The notes beneath the pieces were generated by a model, which was given only the letters and a program-made list of their open reading frames with translations, made no database searches and was not told where the DNA came from. Source: Alistipes timonensis JC136 (GTDB lineage: Bacteria > Bacteroidota > Bacteroidia > Bacteroidales > Rikenellaceae). Taken from it: a stretch of DNA of 64,000 nt. Each line of letters starts with the position of its first letter. Positions within the stretch are counted from its first letter, which is position 1. Shown here one piece after another: positions 43,322-51,936 of this stretch. A program made the position numbers and the translations under genes. The stretch lies in NCBI RefSeq assembly GCF_900107675.1, contig NZ_FNRI01000001.1:496001-560000 (forward strand), read 5' to 3'.

Positions 43322-45304
43322 TCACCTGCCGATCGTCAGCACCACCCCGCCCGTGCACCAGAAACCCGGCAGGCGGAGGCCGCCGATGTCGCAGTAACGG
43401 GCGTCGGTGATATTCGTGGCATCGACATAGAGGCGGCAGATGCCTTTTTCCCACGACAGACGCCCGTCGAGCAGAAAATAGGGCTTGTAATCGCGCACCT
43501 CGCTGACGGAGGAGTCGCCAGGCCGGGGATAATCGGTATAACTGCCGTTGCGGTCGTAGACCGAACCGGTCAGCACCAGCGACATCCTTCGCAGGAAACA
43601 CACCTCGACGGACAAGGCCGCTTTGTGGCGCATGAAATCCATGGCGCTCTTGGCCACGATATCCGCATTCCTGTCGGTCGTGATGTAGCCGTAAGAGAGC
43701 GCGGCACGACGCAGGAAGCCCTCCGGAGCGGCATAGCCGCCCGAAAGCTCGACGCCATAGGTATCGAGGCGGCTCGACTGCTCCGAATGCCATTTGCCGT
43801 CCATATCCTCGCGCCACACCCAATCGATGATGTCGCGTCCGGCCCGGTAGTAGACCTGCGCCGAAACATTCCAGCGACGCTTTAAGTAATCCGCTCCAAG
43901 ACGATAGGTAACAGCATGTTCCGGCACTAAATCGAGGTTGTTGATCTGAGCCGGCGAGGTGTAGTAGAGGTCCGTGAAGGTCGGCAGGCGCATCGACTGC
44001 CACACTCCTGCCCCGACACGCAGCCCCTCGGCGGGCGTCCATCCGGCCGAGAGGCTCCACAAGGCCGAAGTGCCGTAGGGCGTAAGGCTGACACCCGCCG
44101 AAGCGGCCATGTCGAAACGTCGCCACGCCTTCGCATGCCGCAGCCAGAGATTGCCCGTATGGCGCGCCTTGGCGTGGGTGTAGTGCCCTTCGGGAACTGC
44201 GAGTTTTTCGCCCAGATTCGTGCTGTAAATGTGGTTGAAAGCCCAGTCGGCGCCCAGCGAGGTTTTACCCGCCGCCCAGTCGCAGTCGGCCCACGCCTTT
44301 GCACCCGCATTATCGGTGTTATGACGGTTCATCGGCGTACCGCGCGTCCAGTCGTAGCGGTCGAAGTTCTTGCGGTAACTCGCGGCAGTCCCCAGCGAGA
44401 AGCGCCCCGCAGATTTGATCCACCGCAGCGATGCCAGCGCCGTCGCGGTGTGTTCCCATTGATCGGGATTGTAAGCCGCATAGAAGCCGTTGGAGCCGAA
44501 ATCGCGGTCCTGCCACCCGGCTTGCAGGTCGAAGAACCCGGCCCGGCCGCCGTCGCAGGTCACCCGCACGAAAGCATTGTAATTGGAGAAATCGGTGTTG
44601 TGCCGGTAGCCGTCGCTGCGACGGCAGGACGCCGCCCCGAGCACCGAAAAACGGCCCGAGGTCACCGCTCCCGAAAGGTTGGCACAGACATAGCCGTACT
44701 GGCCGCCCGAGCCTTCGAAGCGCAGATACGTGGGCCGCAAGGGCGCGGTGCGAATATTCACCGCCCCGGCATAGGCGCCGACGCCCGGCACGCCGTCGAT
44801 CAGTTCGACGGACGAGATGCAATCGAGATCGACGGGCAGCGCGTGGGACTGGTGCCCGGTGCGGGCATCGGTAAAATCGATGCCGTTGAGAAGGACCATG
44901 GTCTGGTCGAAAGAGCCTCCCCGGATGAAGATGTCGGCCTGCGTCCCCTTGCCTCCGCGTTCGCGGACATCGACCGAAGGTGCGAGGCGCAGGGCGGCTT
45001 CCAGCGTATGGACAGGCGCCTGGGCCTGGGCTTTCCGGTCGAAAAGCGGGGTGTGCGACTGGGCGTTGCGCGCGGGAGCCGTCTGGCTCGCCGTGATGCC
45101 GACCTCCCGTATCCTCCATGTTTTGAGGACAGCGGCCGTATCGGCATTCTGCGCGGACGCACCTTGCGTCGCAAGCAGCAGGATCGACATCCCGGCAGAG
45201 AGAACCCCGATGGTCACGTAGCGGCGGAGACTCGCAAAGACCGACCAGCCCTTGCGGTTCCAGCGCTTGAAGCAGGGATACTGCTTTGCTTGGATGTTTT
45301 CCAT
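43322..45304 (-). CDS. TonB-dependent outer-membrane receptor (BtuB-like)
   Basis: From the ATG at 45304 the protein has 660 residues. A long basic N-region precedes the signal peptide (VTIGVLSAGMSILLLATQGASAQ). The plug domain has LEAALRLAPSVDVRERGGKG, ADIFIRGGSFDQTMVLLNGI and SSVELIDGVPGVGAYAGAVNI, then a beta barrel ending GGLRLPGFWCTGGVVLTIGR. The size and plug resemble vitamin/siderophore BtuB-like receptors more than SusC proteins, and there is no SusD gene nearby. The substrate is unknown; no riboswitch fits in the 105-nt gap upstream. Confidence 0.88.
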   Translation of the reverse strand: MENIQAKQYPCFKRWNRKGWSVFASLRRYVTIGVLSAGMSILLLATQGASAQNADTAAVLKTWRIREVGITASQTAPARNAQSHTPLFDRKAQAQAPVHTLEAALRLAPSVDVRERGGKGTQADIFIRGGSFDQTMVLLNGIDFTDARTGHQSHALPVDLDCISSVELIDGVPGVGAYAGAVNIRTAPLRPTYLRFEGSGGQYGYVCANLSGAVTSGRFSVLGAASCRRSDGYRHNTDFSNYNAFVRVTCDGGRAGFFDLQAGWQDRDFGSNGFYAAYNPDQWEHTATALASLRWIKSAGRFSLGTAASYRKNFDRYDWTRGTPMNRHNTDNAGAKAWADCDWAAGKTSLGADWAFNHIYSTNLGEKLAVPEGHYTHAKARHTGNLWLRHAKAWRRFDMAASAGVSLTPYGTSALWSLSAGWTPAEGLRVGAGVWQSMRLPTFTDLYYTSPAQINNLDLVPEHAVTYRLGADYLKRRWNVSAQVYYRAGRDIIDWVWREDMDGKWHSEQSSRLDTYGVELSGGYAAPEGFLRRAALSYGYITTDRNADIVAKSAMDFMRHKAALSVEVCFLRRMSLVLTGSVYDRNGSYTDYPRPGDSSVSEVRDYKPYFLLDGRLSWEKGICRLYVDATNITDARYCDIGGLRLPGFWCTGGVVLTIGR

Positions 45305-45334
45305 GTGTTTGAAATTTGAGTTGATAAAAAACAA

Positions 45335-45377
45335 CGGTCTGAACCGGGTCCGGCTGCAAGCCCCCGGGTTCAGACCG
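45335..45377 (-). terminator. Terminator of the cysteate-synthase gene
   Basis: CGGTCTGAACC (45335-45345) pairs with GGTTCAGACCG (45367-45377). On the minus strand it is followed by TTGTTTTTTATC, directly before the TonB receptor gene. Partial read-through into that gene is possible. Confidence 0.75.
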
Positions 45378-45409
45378 CAGGTATCAGATGCCTGTTTTGC
45401 AGGCGAATC

Positions 45410-46702
45410 TTAGTTGAACAGCGCCTCGACCGTCTCCACCACGTTCGCGGGATCGGGTTCGAGCGGGAAGACATGGCTCGGCTTGAGGTACCAGAGCTCC
45501 TTACCCTCCTTAAAATGCTCCTCGCCGCCGCCCGTGATGTTGAGCATGACGGTGGCGTCCTTTTCGATCCTCCCGGCGGCAACGGCGTTGATGAGCGATG
45601 CCGTGGCGACGCCAGCCGCCGAATAGATGTCGACGCCCTCGAGGTCGTGGAAGAGTTTCCGGGCCTTGCGGGCCATGGCGTTCGTAGCCACGAAGAAATC
45701 ACCTCCGGTAGCCTTCAGCGCGTCGTAGAGTCCGCCGGCAATGGCATAGGGCGGACGGCGGTTCGACAGCACCTTCGCGTCGATGATCTCCGCGTCGCGG
45801 CGCGCCTTGTCGGCGTCGTAAGGCAGCATCTTGCGCGAATCGGCCCGCCAGGCGTCGTACATCGGAACGAACGGCGCGTTCTGCGACACCATGATCTTCA
45901 TGGTGTTCGAGCCGAAGCGGCCGTCCTCGATCAGGCGCATGTTGGCCTCCCAGGCGGCAATGGCTCCCGTACCGCTGCCCACGGCCTGGAAATAGTAGTC
46001 GGGAATACGGCCGATGGTCGTCACGGCCGAGAGGACCGTGCAGGCCATTCCGTCGCGGCGTGCGATGTTCTTGGCCCCGCCTTCGGCATAGAAGCCCGGG
46101 CCTTTCAGCGCCAGGTCGCTCAGGTAGATGGCGTCGAAATAATCGCCCCCCTTATCGCACGAAATGAGCTTCACGCAAGGATTCAGCGGCTCGTCGAACC
46201 ACAGCGCGTCGATATTGTCGAAGGGAACCGACAGCAGCAGTTTGATATTGTTGTCGGAGCAGACCTTGGCGAAAGCACGGGCCGTATTTCCTGCCGAGGC
46301 TACGACCAGCACACGCTGTTCGTCGGCAGCGGCACGACCGCAGACCGAGTAGGCCTCGGTCTCCTTGAACGAGCAGGTGGTCATCGTGGCCCCGATAGCC
46401 GGATAGTAACCGTTGAAGGTGATCCAGAGGTTTTTCAGTCCGAGATGCTCGGCCAGTCCCTTGCTCTTGTAGGTCACGGGAGCCGAGGAACCTTTGAGGA
46501 TGCGCCGCACGGGCAGCCAGTCCGCAAAGCGGTAAAGGCCCCAGTCGGCGGGTTTCACGTCGAGCTGCTTGCTGGCATACCTGGCGCGGATGAGCGACGG
46601 CTCCTTGTACTGCGGGTCGGTGAGCATCCAACCGGTATCTTCGAATTGACGCCCCGTGGCGACGCACTCCAAAGTGTAAGGTGTAGGTGTAAAATCTTTC
46701 AT
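45410..46702 (-). CDS. Cysteate synthase (threonine-synthase-like PLP enzyme)
   Basis: The 430-residue protein belongs to the fold-type II PLP family. The start YTLECVATGRQFEDTGW, then SLIRARYASKQL, GLYRFADWLPV and GSSAPVTYKSKGLAEHLGL with the Schiff-base Lys, CSFKETEAYSV and ASAGNTARAFAKVC match the cysteate-synthase branch better than ordinary threonine synthase. Cysteate synthase makes L-cysteate from phosphoserine and sulfite. In Alistipes-type bacteria cysteate feeds sulfonolipid (capnine) synthesis, which agrees with the proposed host. The assignment rests on recognised sequence pattern and not on a search; threonine synthase is the alternative. Confidence 0.72.
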   Translation of the reverse strand: MKDFTPTPYTLECVATGRQFEDTGWMLTDPQYKEPSLIRARYASKQLDVKPADWGLYRFADWLPVRRILKGSSAPVTYKSKGLAEHLGLKNLWITFNGYYPAIGATMTTCSFKETEAYSVCGRAAADEQRVLVVASAGNTARAFAKVCSDNNIKLLLSVPFDNIDALWFDEPLNPCVKLISCDKGGDYFDAIYLSDLALKGPGFYAEGGAKNIARRDGMACTVLSAVTTIGRIPDYYFQAVGSGTGAIAAWEANMRLIEDGRFGSNTMKIMVSQNAPFVPMYDAWRADSRKMLPYDADKARRDAEIIDAKVLSNRRPPYAIAGGLYDALKATGGDFFVATNAMARKARKLFHDLEGVDIYSAAGVATASLINAVAAGRIEKDATVMLNITGGGEEHFKEGKELWYLKPSHVFPLEPDPANVVETVEALFN

Positions 46703-46721
46703 TTATCGGTGTTTGTATTGT

Positions 46722-47861
46722 TTACGACATGCGGTTCCTGAAATCTTCGTAGCCGAACTCGCGGATGATGTCCGTGCGACCGTCGCGGCGCGCAATGACG
46801 ATCGCGGGATGCTGAACGCCGTTGAACATCGTGGTTTTGACCATCGTGTAGTGGATCATGTCCTCGAAGACGATGCGCTCCCCCACTTTCAGGTCGTGGT
46901 CGAAAGCCCAGTCGCCGTAAAAATCGCCTGCAAGGCAGCTCGTGCCGCCCATGCGCCAGCGTTTCTCCCCATCGGCAGGATCGTGCGCCCCGACGATGGC
47001 CGGTTTGTAGGGCATTTCGAGGCAGTCGGGCATGTGGCAGGCAAACGACACGTCGAGCATGGCCGTATGCACCCCGCCGTTCTCGACGATATCCTCGACG
47101 GTCGATATCAGGTAGCCCGTGCGCCATGTGAAAGCGCTGCCGGGTTCGAGGATCAGCCGCAGGTGCGGATGCCGGGCTTTGAAATCTTTCAGAACGGCGA
47201 TCAGTTCGTCGCAGTCGTACCACGAAGCGGTCATCAGGTGGCCGCCTCCCATATTGAGCCACTTTATTTGATCGAGGCAATGTCCGAAATGCCGCTCGAC
47301 GGCTTCCAGCGCTTTTCGCAGATGTTCCGGGCGCGATTCGCAGAGAACGTGGAAATGCAGCCCCTCGACGCCCGCCGGAAGTCCTCCAAACGCCGCCAGC
47401 TGTTCGGCTGTGACGCCCAGCCGCGAGCCGGGTACGCACGGGTTGTAGAGGTCGGTCTCGACGGGCGAATACTGCGGATTGATCCGCAGGCCGCACGAAA
47501 GGCCGCTGATAAGCGCCCGCTGGCCGAAGCGTTCGAACTGGGAGACGGAATTGAAGGTGATATGATCGCTGCAACGCAGTATCTCGTCGATATTGCGGTC
47601 CGTGTAGGTCGGAGCGTAAGTGTGGGCGGGCTTTCCGAACTCCTCGAAGACGAGACGCGCTTCGGCTGCGGAACTCGCAGTCGCACCGTCGGAGTGCTGC
47701 GCCAGTTCGGGAAAGATGCTCCACATGGCGCATGCCTTCAGGGCCACAATAATTTCGGCGCCCGATTCCCGGCGCACGCGGTCGACAGTCGCCAGATTCC
47801 GGTCCAGCAGTTCCTCGTCGAGAACGTAGCACGGCGAAGGCATTTTCAGAAAGTCAATCAT
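46722..47861 (-). CDS. nspC: Carboxynorspermidine/carboxyspermidine decarboxylase
   Basis: From the ATG at 47861 the protein has 379 residues; the longer frame overlaps upstream non-coding DNA. It is a fold-type III (alanine-racemase-like) decarboxylase: SPCYVLDEELLDRNL, VALKACAMWSIFPEL with the PLP-binding Lys, LHFHVLCES, and WLNMGGGHLMTASWYDCDEL. GTSCLAGDFYGDW contains the second-subunit Cys and Asp. The enzyme finishes the alternative polyamine route by decarboxylating carboxy(nor)spermidine. Its partner dehydrogenase is the next gene upstream. Confidence 0.92.
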   Translation of the reverse strand: MIDFLKMPSPCYVLDEELLDRNLATVDRVRRESGAEIIVALKACAMWSIFPELAQHSDGATASSAAEARLVFEEFGKPAHTYAPTYTDRNIDEILRCSDHITFNSVSQFERFGQRALISGLSCGLRINPQYSPVETDLYNPCVPGSRLGVTAEQLAAFGGLPAGVEGLHFHVLCESRPEHLRKALEAVERHFGHCLDQIKWLNMGGGHLMTASWYDCDELIAVLKDFKARHPHLRLILEPGSAFTWRTGYLISTVEDIVENGGVHTAMLDVSFACHMPDCLEMPYKPAIVGAHDPADGEKRWRMGGTSCLAGDFYGDWAFDHDLKVGERIVFEDMIHYTMVKTTMFNGVQHPAIVIARRDGRTDIIREFGYEDFRNRMS

Positions 47862-48015
47862 CGAATCGTTTTTAATAAAAACAGTTGCAAAAATAGCAAA
47901 AACCTCTTGAAAACCATGCTGCGCGGAATTGCTTTTCGGGAAAATACGCATTTATACTTAGCTTGACGCAGTGCCGGACTTTCGATCAGTGCGATACAGC
48001 GGTCATACATCATAA

Positions 48016-48060
48016 AAATCCCCGAACAGGAGTACTCTAGTACATCCCATTCGGGGATTT
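48016..48060 (-). terminator. Terminator after the carboxyspermidine dehydrogenase gene
   Basis: AAATCCCCGAA pairs with TTCGGGGATTT, with an inner GTACTCTAGTAC dyad in the loop. A T-run follows on the minus strand. Confidence 0.75.
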
Positions 48061-48095
48061 AAAGAATGCGGCAGGCGCCTCGCAGCAATCGGAAC

Positions 48096-49286
48096 CTACA
48101 CCTCCAGGTTCACATCGAACAACTCGTGCCACGGAAGCCCCTGCTCGCCCAGCTCGGCGAGGAACGGATCGGGATCGAACTCCTCGACGTTGAACACGCC
48201 GGCGCCGCGCCACAGCCCCTTGGCCCACATCGAGGCTCCCAAAGCTGCCGGGACGCCCGTCGTGAACGATACGGCCTGCGTGCCGGTCTGGCGAAACGCC
48301 TCCTCGTGGTCGCAGTTGTTATAAATATAGTACGTGCGCTCCTTGCCGTCCTTGACGCCCTTGATGCGGCAGCCGATCGAGGTCTGTCCGTGGTAGTTGG
48401 CGCCCAGCGACTTGGGATCGGGAAGCACCGCTTTGAGGAACTGGATGGGTACGATCTCGACGCCGTTGTAGATGATCGGGTCGATACGCGCCATACCGAT
48501 ATTTTGGATCACGCGCAGGTGCGTCAGGTACTCCTGCCCGAAGGTCATCCAAAAGCGCGCCCGGCGAATCGTGGGATAGTTTTTCACCAACGATTCCAAC
48601 TCCTCGTGGTAGATGACATACGATTCGCGCTCACCGATGCCCGGATAATTGAGCGGCCGGTGAATCTCGTGCGGTTCGGTTACAACCCACTGCCCGTTCT
48701 CGTAGTAACGGCCTTTCTGAGTCACCTCGCGGATGTTGATCTCGGGGTTGAAGTTCGTGGCGAAAGCCATGCCGTGGTTGCCGGCGTTGCAATCGACAAT
48801 GTCGAGGTAGTGAATCTCGTCGAAATGATGCTTGGCGGCATAGGCCGTGAAGATGGCCGTAACGCCCGGGTCGAAGCCGCAGCCGAGGATCGCCGTGAGA
48901 CCTGCGGCTTTGAAGCGGTCCTGATAGGCCCACTGCCACGAGTACTCGAAATGCGCCTCGTCCTTGGGCTCGTAATTCGCCGTATCGAGGTAGTTGCAGC
49001 CGCACTCGAGGCAGGCGTCCATGATCGTGAGGTCCTGGTACGGCAGCGCGACGTTGACCACAATGTCGGGTCGGAACGAGCGGAAGAGTTCGCAGAGCTG
49101 CGGCACGTTGTCGGCATCGACCTCGGCGGTCTTCACCCGATTGCCGCCGATGGCGGCCGCCACGGCATCGCATTTGGATTTGGTGCGGCTGGCCAGCATC
49201 ACATCCGTAAATACGGGATTGGCAGCGATCTTTTGGGTTACCACGGTTCCGACGCCTCCCGCACCGATAATCAGCGCTTTACACAT
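48096..49286 (-). CDS. Carboxyspermidine dehydrogenase (saccharopine dehydrogenase family)
   Basis: The 396-residue protein has the Rossmann start CKALIIGAGGVGTVVTQKIA and SRTKSKCDAVAAAI, followed by the saccharopine-dehydrogenase-type segments DANYEPKDEAHFEYSWQW-like and LGCGFDPGVTAIFTAYA. It is the carboxynorspermidine/carboxyspermidine dehydrogenase subgroup, which condenses putrescine or diaminopropane with aspartate semialdehyde using NADPH. The next gene downstream encodes the matching decarboxylase NspC, separated by a terminator, so the two may be separate transcripts. Confidence 0.9.
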   Translation of the reverse strand: MCKALIIGAGGVGTVVTQKIAANPVFTDVMLASRTKSKCDAVAAAIGGNRVKTAEVDADNVPQLCELFRSFRPDIVVNVALPYQDLTIMDACLECGCNYLDTANYEPKDEAHFEYSWQWAYQDRFKAAGLTAILGCGFDPGVTAIFTAYAAKHHFDEIHYLDIVDCNAGNHGMAFATNFNPEINIREVTQKGRYYENGQWVVTEPHEIHRPLNYPGIGERESYVIYHEELESLVKNYPTIRRARFWMTFGQEYLTHLRVIQNIGMARIDPIIYNGVEIVPIQFLKAVLPDPKSLGANYHGQTSIGCRIKGVKDGKERTYYIYNNCDHEEAFRQTGTQAVSFTTGVPAALGASMWAKGLWRGAGVFNVEEFDPDPFLAELGEQGLPWHELFDVNLEV

Positions 49287-49328
49287 AGAGTTATTTGATT
49301 TTTAAAGTTAATTTCGCGTTAACGCCTA

Positions 49329-49358
49329 CAAAAATATCTTTTTATTTCGGCAAATCAA
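49329..49358 (-). promoter_or_regulatory. Promoter of the carboxyspermidine dehydrogenase gene
   Basis: On the minus strand TTG (49358-49356) and TATTTTTG (49336-49329) are separated by 19 nt, 42 nt before the ATG at 49286. Confidence 0.65.
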
Positions 49359-49437
49359 AATCAACGCCGTATTTTTCACGACCCGGCGAAGCGAAAAACA
49401 AAAAAGCAGGTTTTACACAAATTTTGCAGGTCAGGTG

Positions 49438-49467
49438 TTGCAAATTAAAAATAATTCCGTACATTTG
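49438..49467 (+). promoter_or_regulatory. Promoter of tRNA-Lys
   Basis: TTG at 49438-49440 and TACATTTG at 49460-49467 are separated by 19 nt, 38 nt before the tRNA. Confidence 0.75.
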
Positions 49468-49505
49468 CACCACCAAAACGGAAGCGATTCCTATTGGCAC
49501 ACGGA

Positions 49506-49578
49506 GATTCCGTAGCTCAGCTGGTAGAGCACAACACTTTTAATGTTGGGGTCCTGGGTTCGAGCCCCAGCGGGATCA
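49506..49578 (+). tRNA. tRNA-Lys (anticodon TTT)
   Basis: A 73-nt cloverleaf with acceptor GATTCCG/CGGGATC (one wobble pair), anticodon stem CAACA/TGTTG with loop CTTTTAA (anticodon TTT), T-arm CTGGGTTCGAGCCCCAG and discriminator A. CCA is not encoded. An integrase gene starts 298 nt downstream, so its 3' end is a likely attachment site; the second attachment copy is not in the window. Confidence 0.96.
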
Positions 49579-49587
49579 CAAAACGAG

Positions 49588-49619
49588 AAAACGAGGCACT
49601 TTTGTAAGTGCCTCGTTTT
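49588..49619 (+). terminator. Terminator after tRNA-Lys
   Basis: AAAACGAGGCACTT pairs with AAGTGCCTCGTTTT around a short TTTGT loop and ends in a T-run. Confidence 0.85.
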
Positions 49620-49822
49620 TTGTTGTATATCCGCAATCGAGGCTGTTGTTCAAACAGTTACCCCACTCCTCAAGTCCACATAAGTCTTCGTCCGGCAGGC
49701 GCCGGGAGGCGAAAAGCGACATTCAAAGCCGCTTATTCGTAACCAAAGTGTAACCACAGGCTCCGCAAAGTGTAACCTGTCCGCGAATGACTTCCGCGCG
49801 TCTTTCATTTGTCTTTATTTAT
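49620..49822. other. Intergenic region at the left end of the prophage remnant
   Basis: No gene or strong repeat is seen. It is the stretch where a left attachment junction would be expected. Confidence 0.4.
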
Positions 49823-49855
49823 TTGTTTATCAAAAAGTTGCAAGAACTAATTTTG
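49823..49855 (+). promoter_or_regulatory. Possible promoter of the integrase gene
   Basis: TTTG at 49822-49825 and TAATTTTG at 49848-49855 are separated by 22 nt, 21 nt before the integrase ATG at 49877. Confidence 0.45.
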
Positions 49856-49876
49856 TATAACCAAATAAGCAAAACA

Positions 49877-51113
49877 ATGGGAAAAAGTACGTTCAACATC
49901 ATTTATGTCATCCAGAAAGGCAAGGCGAAGGCCGACGGTTCGGCCCCGGTGGTCGCCCGAATCACGGTCAACGGCGAGAAAAGTCACTTTGCAACACGCA
50001 TTTACGTCGACCCCGCCTGCTGGCTGCCGAAGGAGTACCGCACGACAGGTATGACGCGCGAAGAGCGGAAAGTCAACGAAGCCCTGGACGAACTGCGGGT
50101 GCTCATCAAACAACGGTACGACGAGATGCTCCGCCGCGCGGAGGCCATCACAGCCGGAAAACTCAAGAATGCCATCACGGGACTTGACGAAAAAGCGATG
50201 AAGCTGCTCGACCTGTGTGACCGGTTTATCGAAGATTACAAGGGGCTGGTAGAGGCCAAAGTGTACGGTCGGAAGACACTCACCCGCTACGTTTCAACCC
50301 GCAACCGTCTGTCGAAATTCATCACCGAACGATATCGTTTACAGGATATTCCGCTGTCTGACATCAACCCCAAGTTCGCCAAAGATTTCGATCTCTGGCT
50401 CCGCACCACAAAGCGGCTGGCCAACAACACATCGATGAAGTTTATCCGGCGTCTGAAGCCCATCTATCACATGGCGGTGACGAACGGCTGGGTGCAGAGC
50501 GACCCGCTGGCGCGGTGCGGATTCGGATGGAGAAGGTCGACCGTGGCTACCTTACGACCGAGAAGCTGAAGCGTCTTCAGGACAAGAAGTTCAGCAATAA
50601 ACGGCTGGAGCTGATACGCGACCTGTTTCTGTTCTCCTGCTACACGGGTTCGGGTATGCCGATCTGAAACTCCTGTCATCGGACATGCTCCGCCGCTGGC
50701 CCAACGGGAATATGTGGATTGACACCGAGCGCATCAAAACCCACGTGGATGTGCACGTGAGGCTGTTGGATGTTCCGCTGATGCTGATCCGTAAATACGA
50801 GGGGCAGGCGAAAGACGGTCTGCTGTTCCCCGTCCCCTCGAACCAGAAAATCAACGAATACCTCAAGGAGGTCGCCACGCTCTGCGGAATCGACAAGGCC
50901 GTCACCTCGCACATGGCCCGTCATACCTTCGCCACGACCGTCACGTTGGCCAATGGCGTGCCCATCGAAACCGTCAGCAAAATGCTGGGGCATACCAATA
51001 TTCGGACGACGCAGATTTATGCCCGCATCATCGACCAGAAAATCAACACCGACATGGAGATGCTGGCGCAGAAGCTCAACAATAAGATGAATCAAGTGGG
51101 GACAACAATCTAA
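49877..51113 (+). pseudogene. Tyrosine-type integrase, disrupted by two frameshifts
   Basis: The start is the ATG at 49877. The N-terminal arm and core-binding domains read STFNIIYVIQKGKAKADGS, then LRTTKRLANNTSMKFIRRL. Near 50515 the frame shifts: the expected continuation RIRMEKVDRGYLTTEKL is one frame over. Near 50650 it shifts again, from DLFLFSCYTG to FGYADLKLLSSDML. The catalytic C-terminus HMARHTFATTVTLANG and GHTNIRTTQIYARI (with the active-site His, Arg and Tyr) is intact in the last frame. It belongs to the Bacteroidales phage/conjugative-element integrases that target tRNA genes. Both lesions could be decay or sequencing error; as read, the protein is not made. Confidence 0.88.
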
Positions 51114-51124
51114 AATTCAAAGCT

Positions 51125-51697
51125 ATGGAATTGCAAATTATACAGGAGAAGATTTACGAGATACGCGGCGTGCGGGTGATGCTGGATTTTGATCTGGCAG
51201 AAATGTATCAGGTGGAAACAAAGGTGCTCAAGCAGTCTGTCCGCCGAAATATAGAGCGATTTGAAGGTGATGATTTTATGTTCGAATTAACAGCCGAAGA
51301 ATATAACTCTCTGAAAGCCAGTTTGAGGTCACAAATTGTGACCTCAAACAAGGGAGGTGTCCGCTATATGCCTTTTGCATTTACAGAAATGGGCGTGGCG
51401 ATGCTTTCGAGTGTTTTGCGCAGTGAGATTGCCATTCGGATCAACCGGGACATTATGCGTGCTTTTGTAGCCGTGCGTAACTATATTCTTGCGAAGGCAT
51501 CGGATTCGGTTGAATTGGCCCTGCTTCGAGAGCGTGTTCTGAAATTAGAACAGACGACAACCGACGCGCTGGAGGGAGTCAATGATCTATCAGAAGATAT
51601 GCGGCAGGAGATAGAAACAATATACGAGGCGATCGGGGCTTTGTCTGTCAAGTTGCCGAAAGCCGTCGGCACGCCTCGGAAGATAGGATTCAAATAG
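51125..51697 (+). CDS. ORF6N domain protein
   Basis: The 190-residue protein starts IIQEKIYEIRGVRVMLDFDLAEMYQVETK, the ORF6N domain signature. It continues with KQSVRRNIERF and RYMPFAFTEMGVAMLSSVLRSEIAIRINRDIMRAF, and ends in a coiled-coil-like region (residues 120-170). ORF6N proteins are common on phages and conjugative elements and resemble KilA-N/Bro DNA-binding antirepressors; the role here is unknown. It follows the integrase by 11 nt. A 29-nt perfect palindrome lies inside the coding region at 51321-51349, where it encodes LRSQIVTSN. Confidence 0.88.
   Translation: MELQIIQEKIYEIRGVRVMLDFDLAEMYQVETKVLKQSVRRNIERFEGDDFMFELTAEEYNSLKASLRSQIVTSNKGGVRYMPFAFTEMGVAMLSSVLRSEIAIRINRDIMRAFVAVRNYILAKASDSVELALLRERVLKLEQTTTDALEGVNDLSEDMRQEIETIYEAIGALSVKLPKAVGTPRKIGFK
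51321..51349. repeat. Perfect 29-nt palindrome inside the ORF6N gene
   Basis: Arms GTTTGAGGTCACAA and TTGTGACCTCAAAC surround a single A. The core ACAAATTGT is shared with the palindrome at 51732-51758. Confidence 0.9.
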
Positions 51698-51731
51698 TCT
51701 TGACTTTAACTTAGCCGCAGAGAGATAAAAA

Positions 51732-51758
51732 CAGTTGGCTACAAATTGTAGCCAACTG
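51732..51758. repeat. Perfect 27-nt palindrome downstream of ORF6N
   Basis: Arms CAGTTGGCTACAA and TTGTAGCCAACTG surround a single A. It lies 34 nt after the ORF6N stop. It could act as a terminator hairpin, though no long T-run follows, or as a protein-binding site. Confidence 0.85.
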
Positions 51759-51846
51759 AAAAGACTGTTCGCCCACGACAAATAGCAAGTAACATTTGGC
51801 TGTGAACTGTACGAATAATTCATGCAATTGAGAACTACCATCTATC

Positions 51847-51872
51847 TGCGACAAAGTATCCGGTCTGTCGCA
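51847..51872. repeat. Small inverted repeat in the ORF6N-tail gap
   Basis: TGCGACA and TGTCGCA are separated by 12 nt in otherwise featureless sequence. It may be a hairpin of the ORF6N message. Confidence 0.4.
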
Positions 51873-51936
51873 GAAACGACCTCTACCTTTACTGCAAAGC
51901 AAAAGGCAGGTGGCGGTATTTGGACTGAAATATTGA

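Noticed and set aside
45305..45409. Cobalamin riboswitch before the BtuB-like receptor
   Set aside because: The gap is only 105 nt and is filled by the terminator of the preceding gene; no riboswitch fold is seen.
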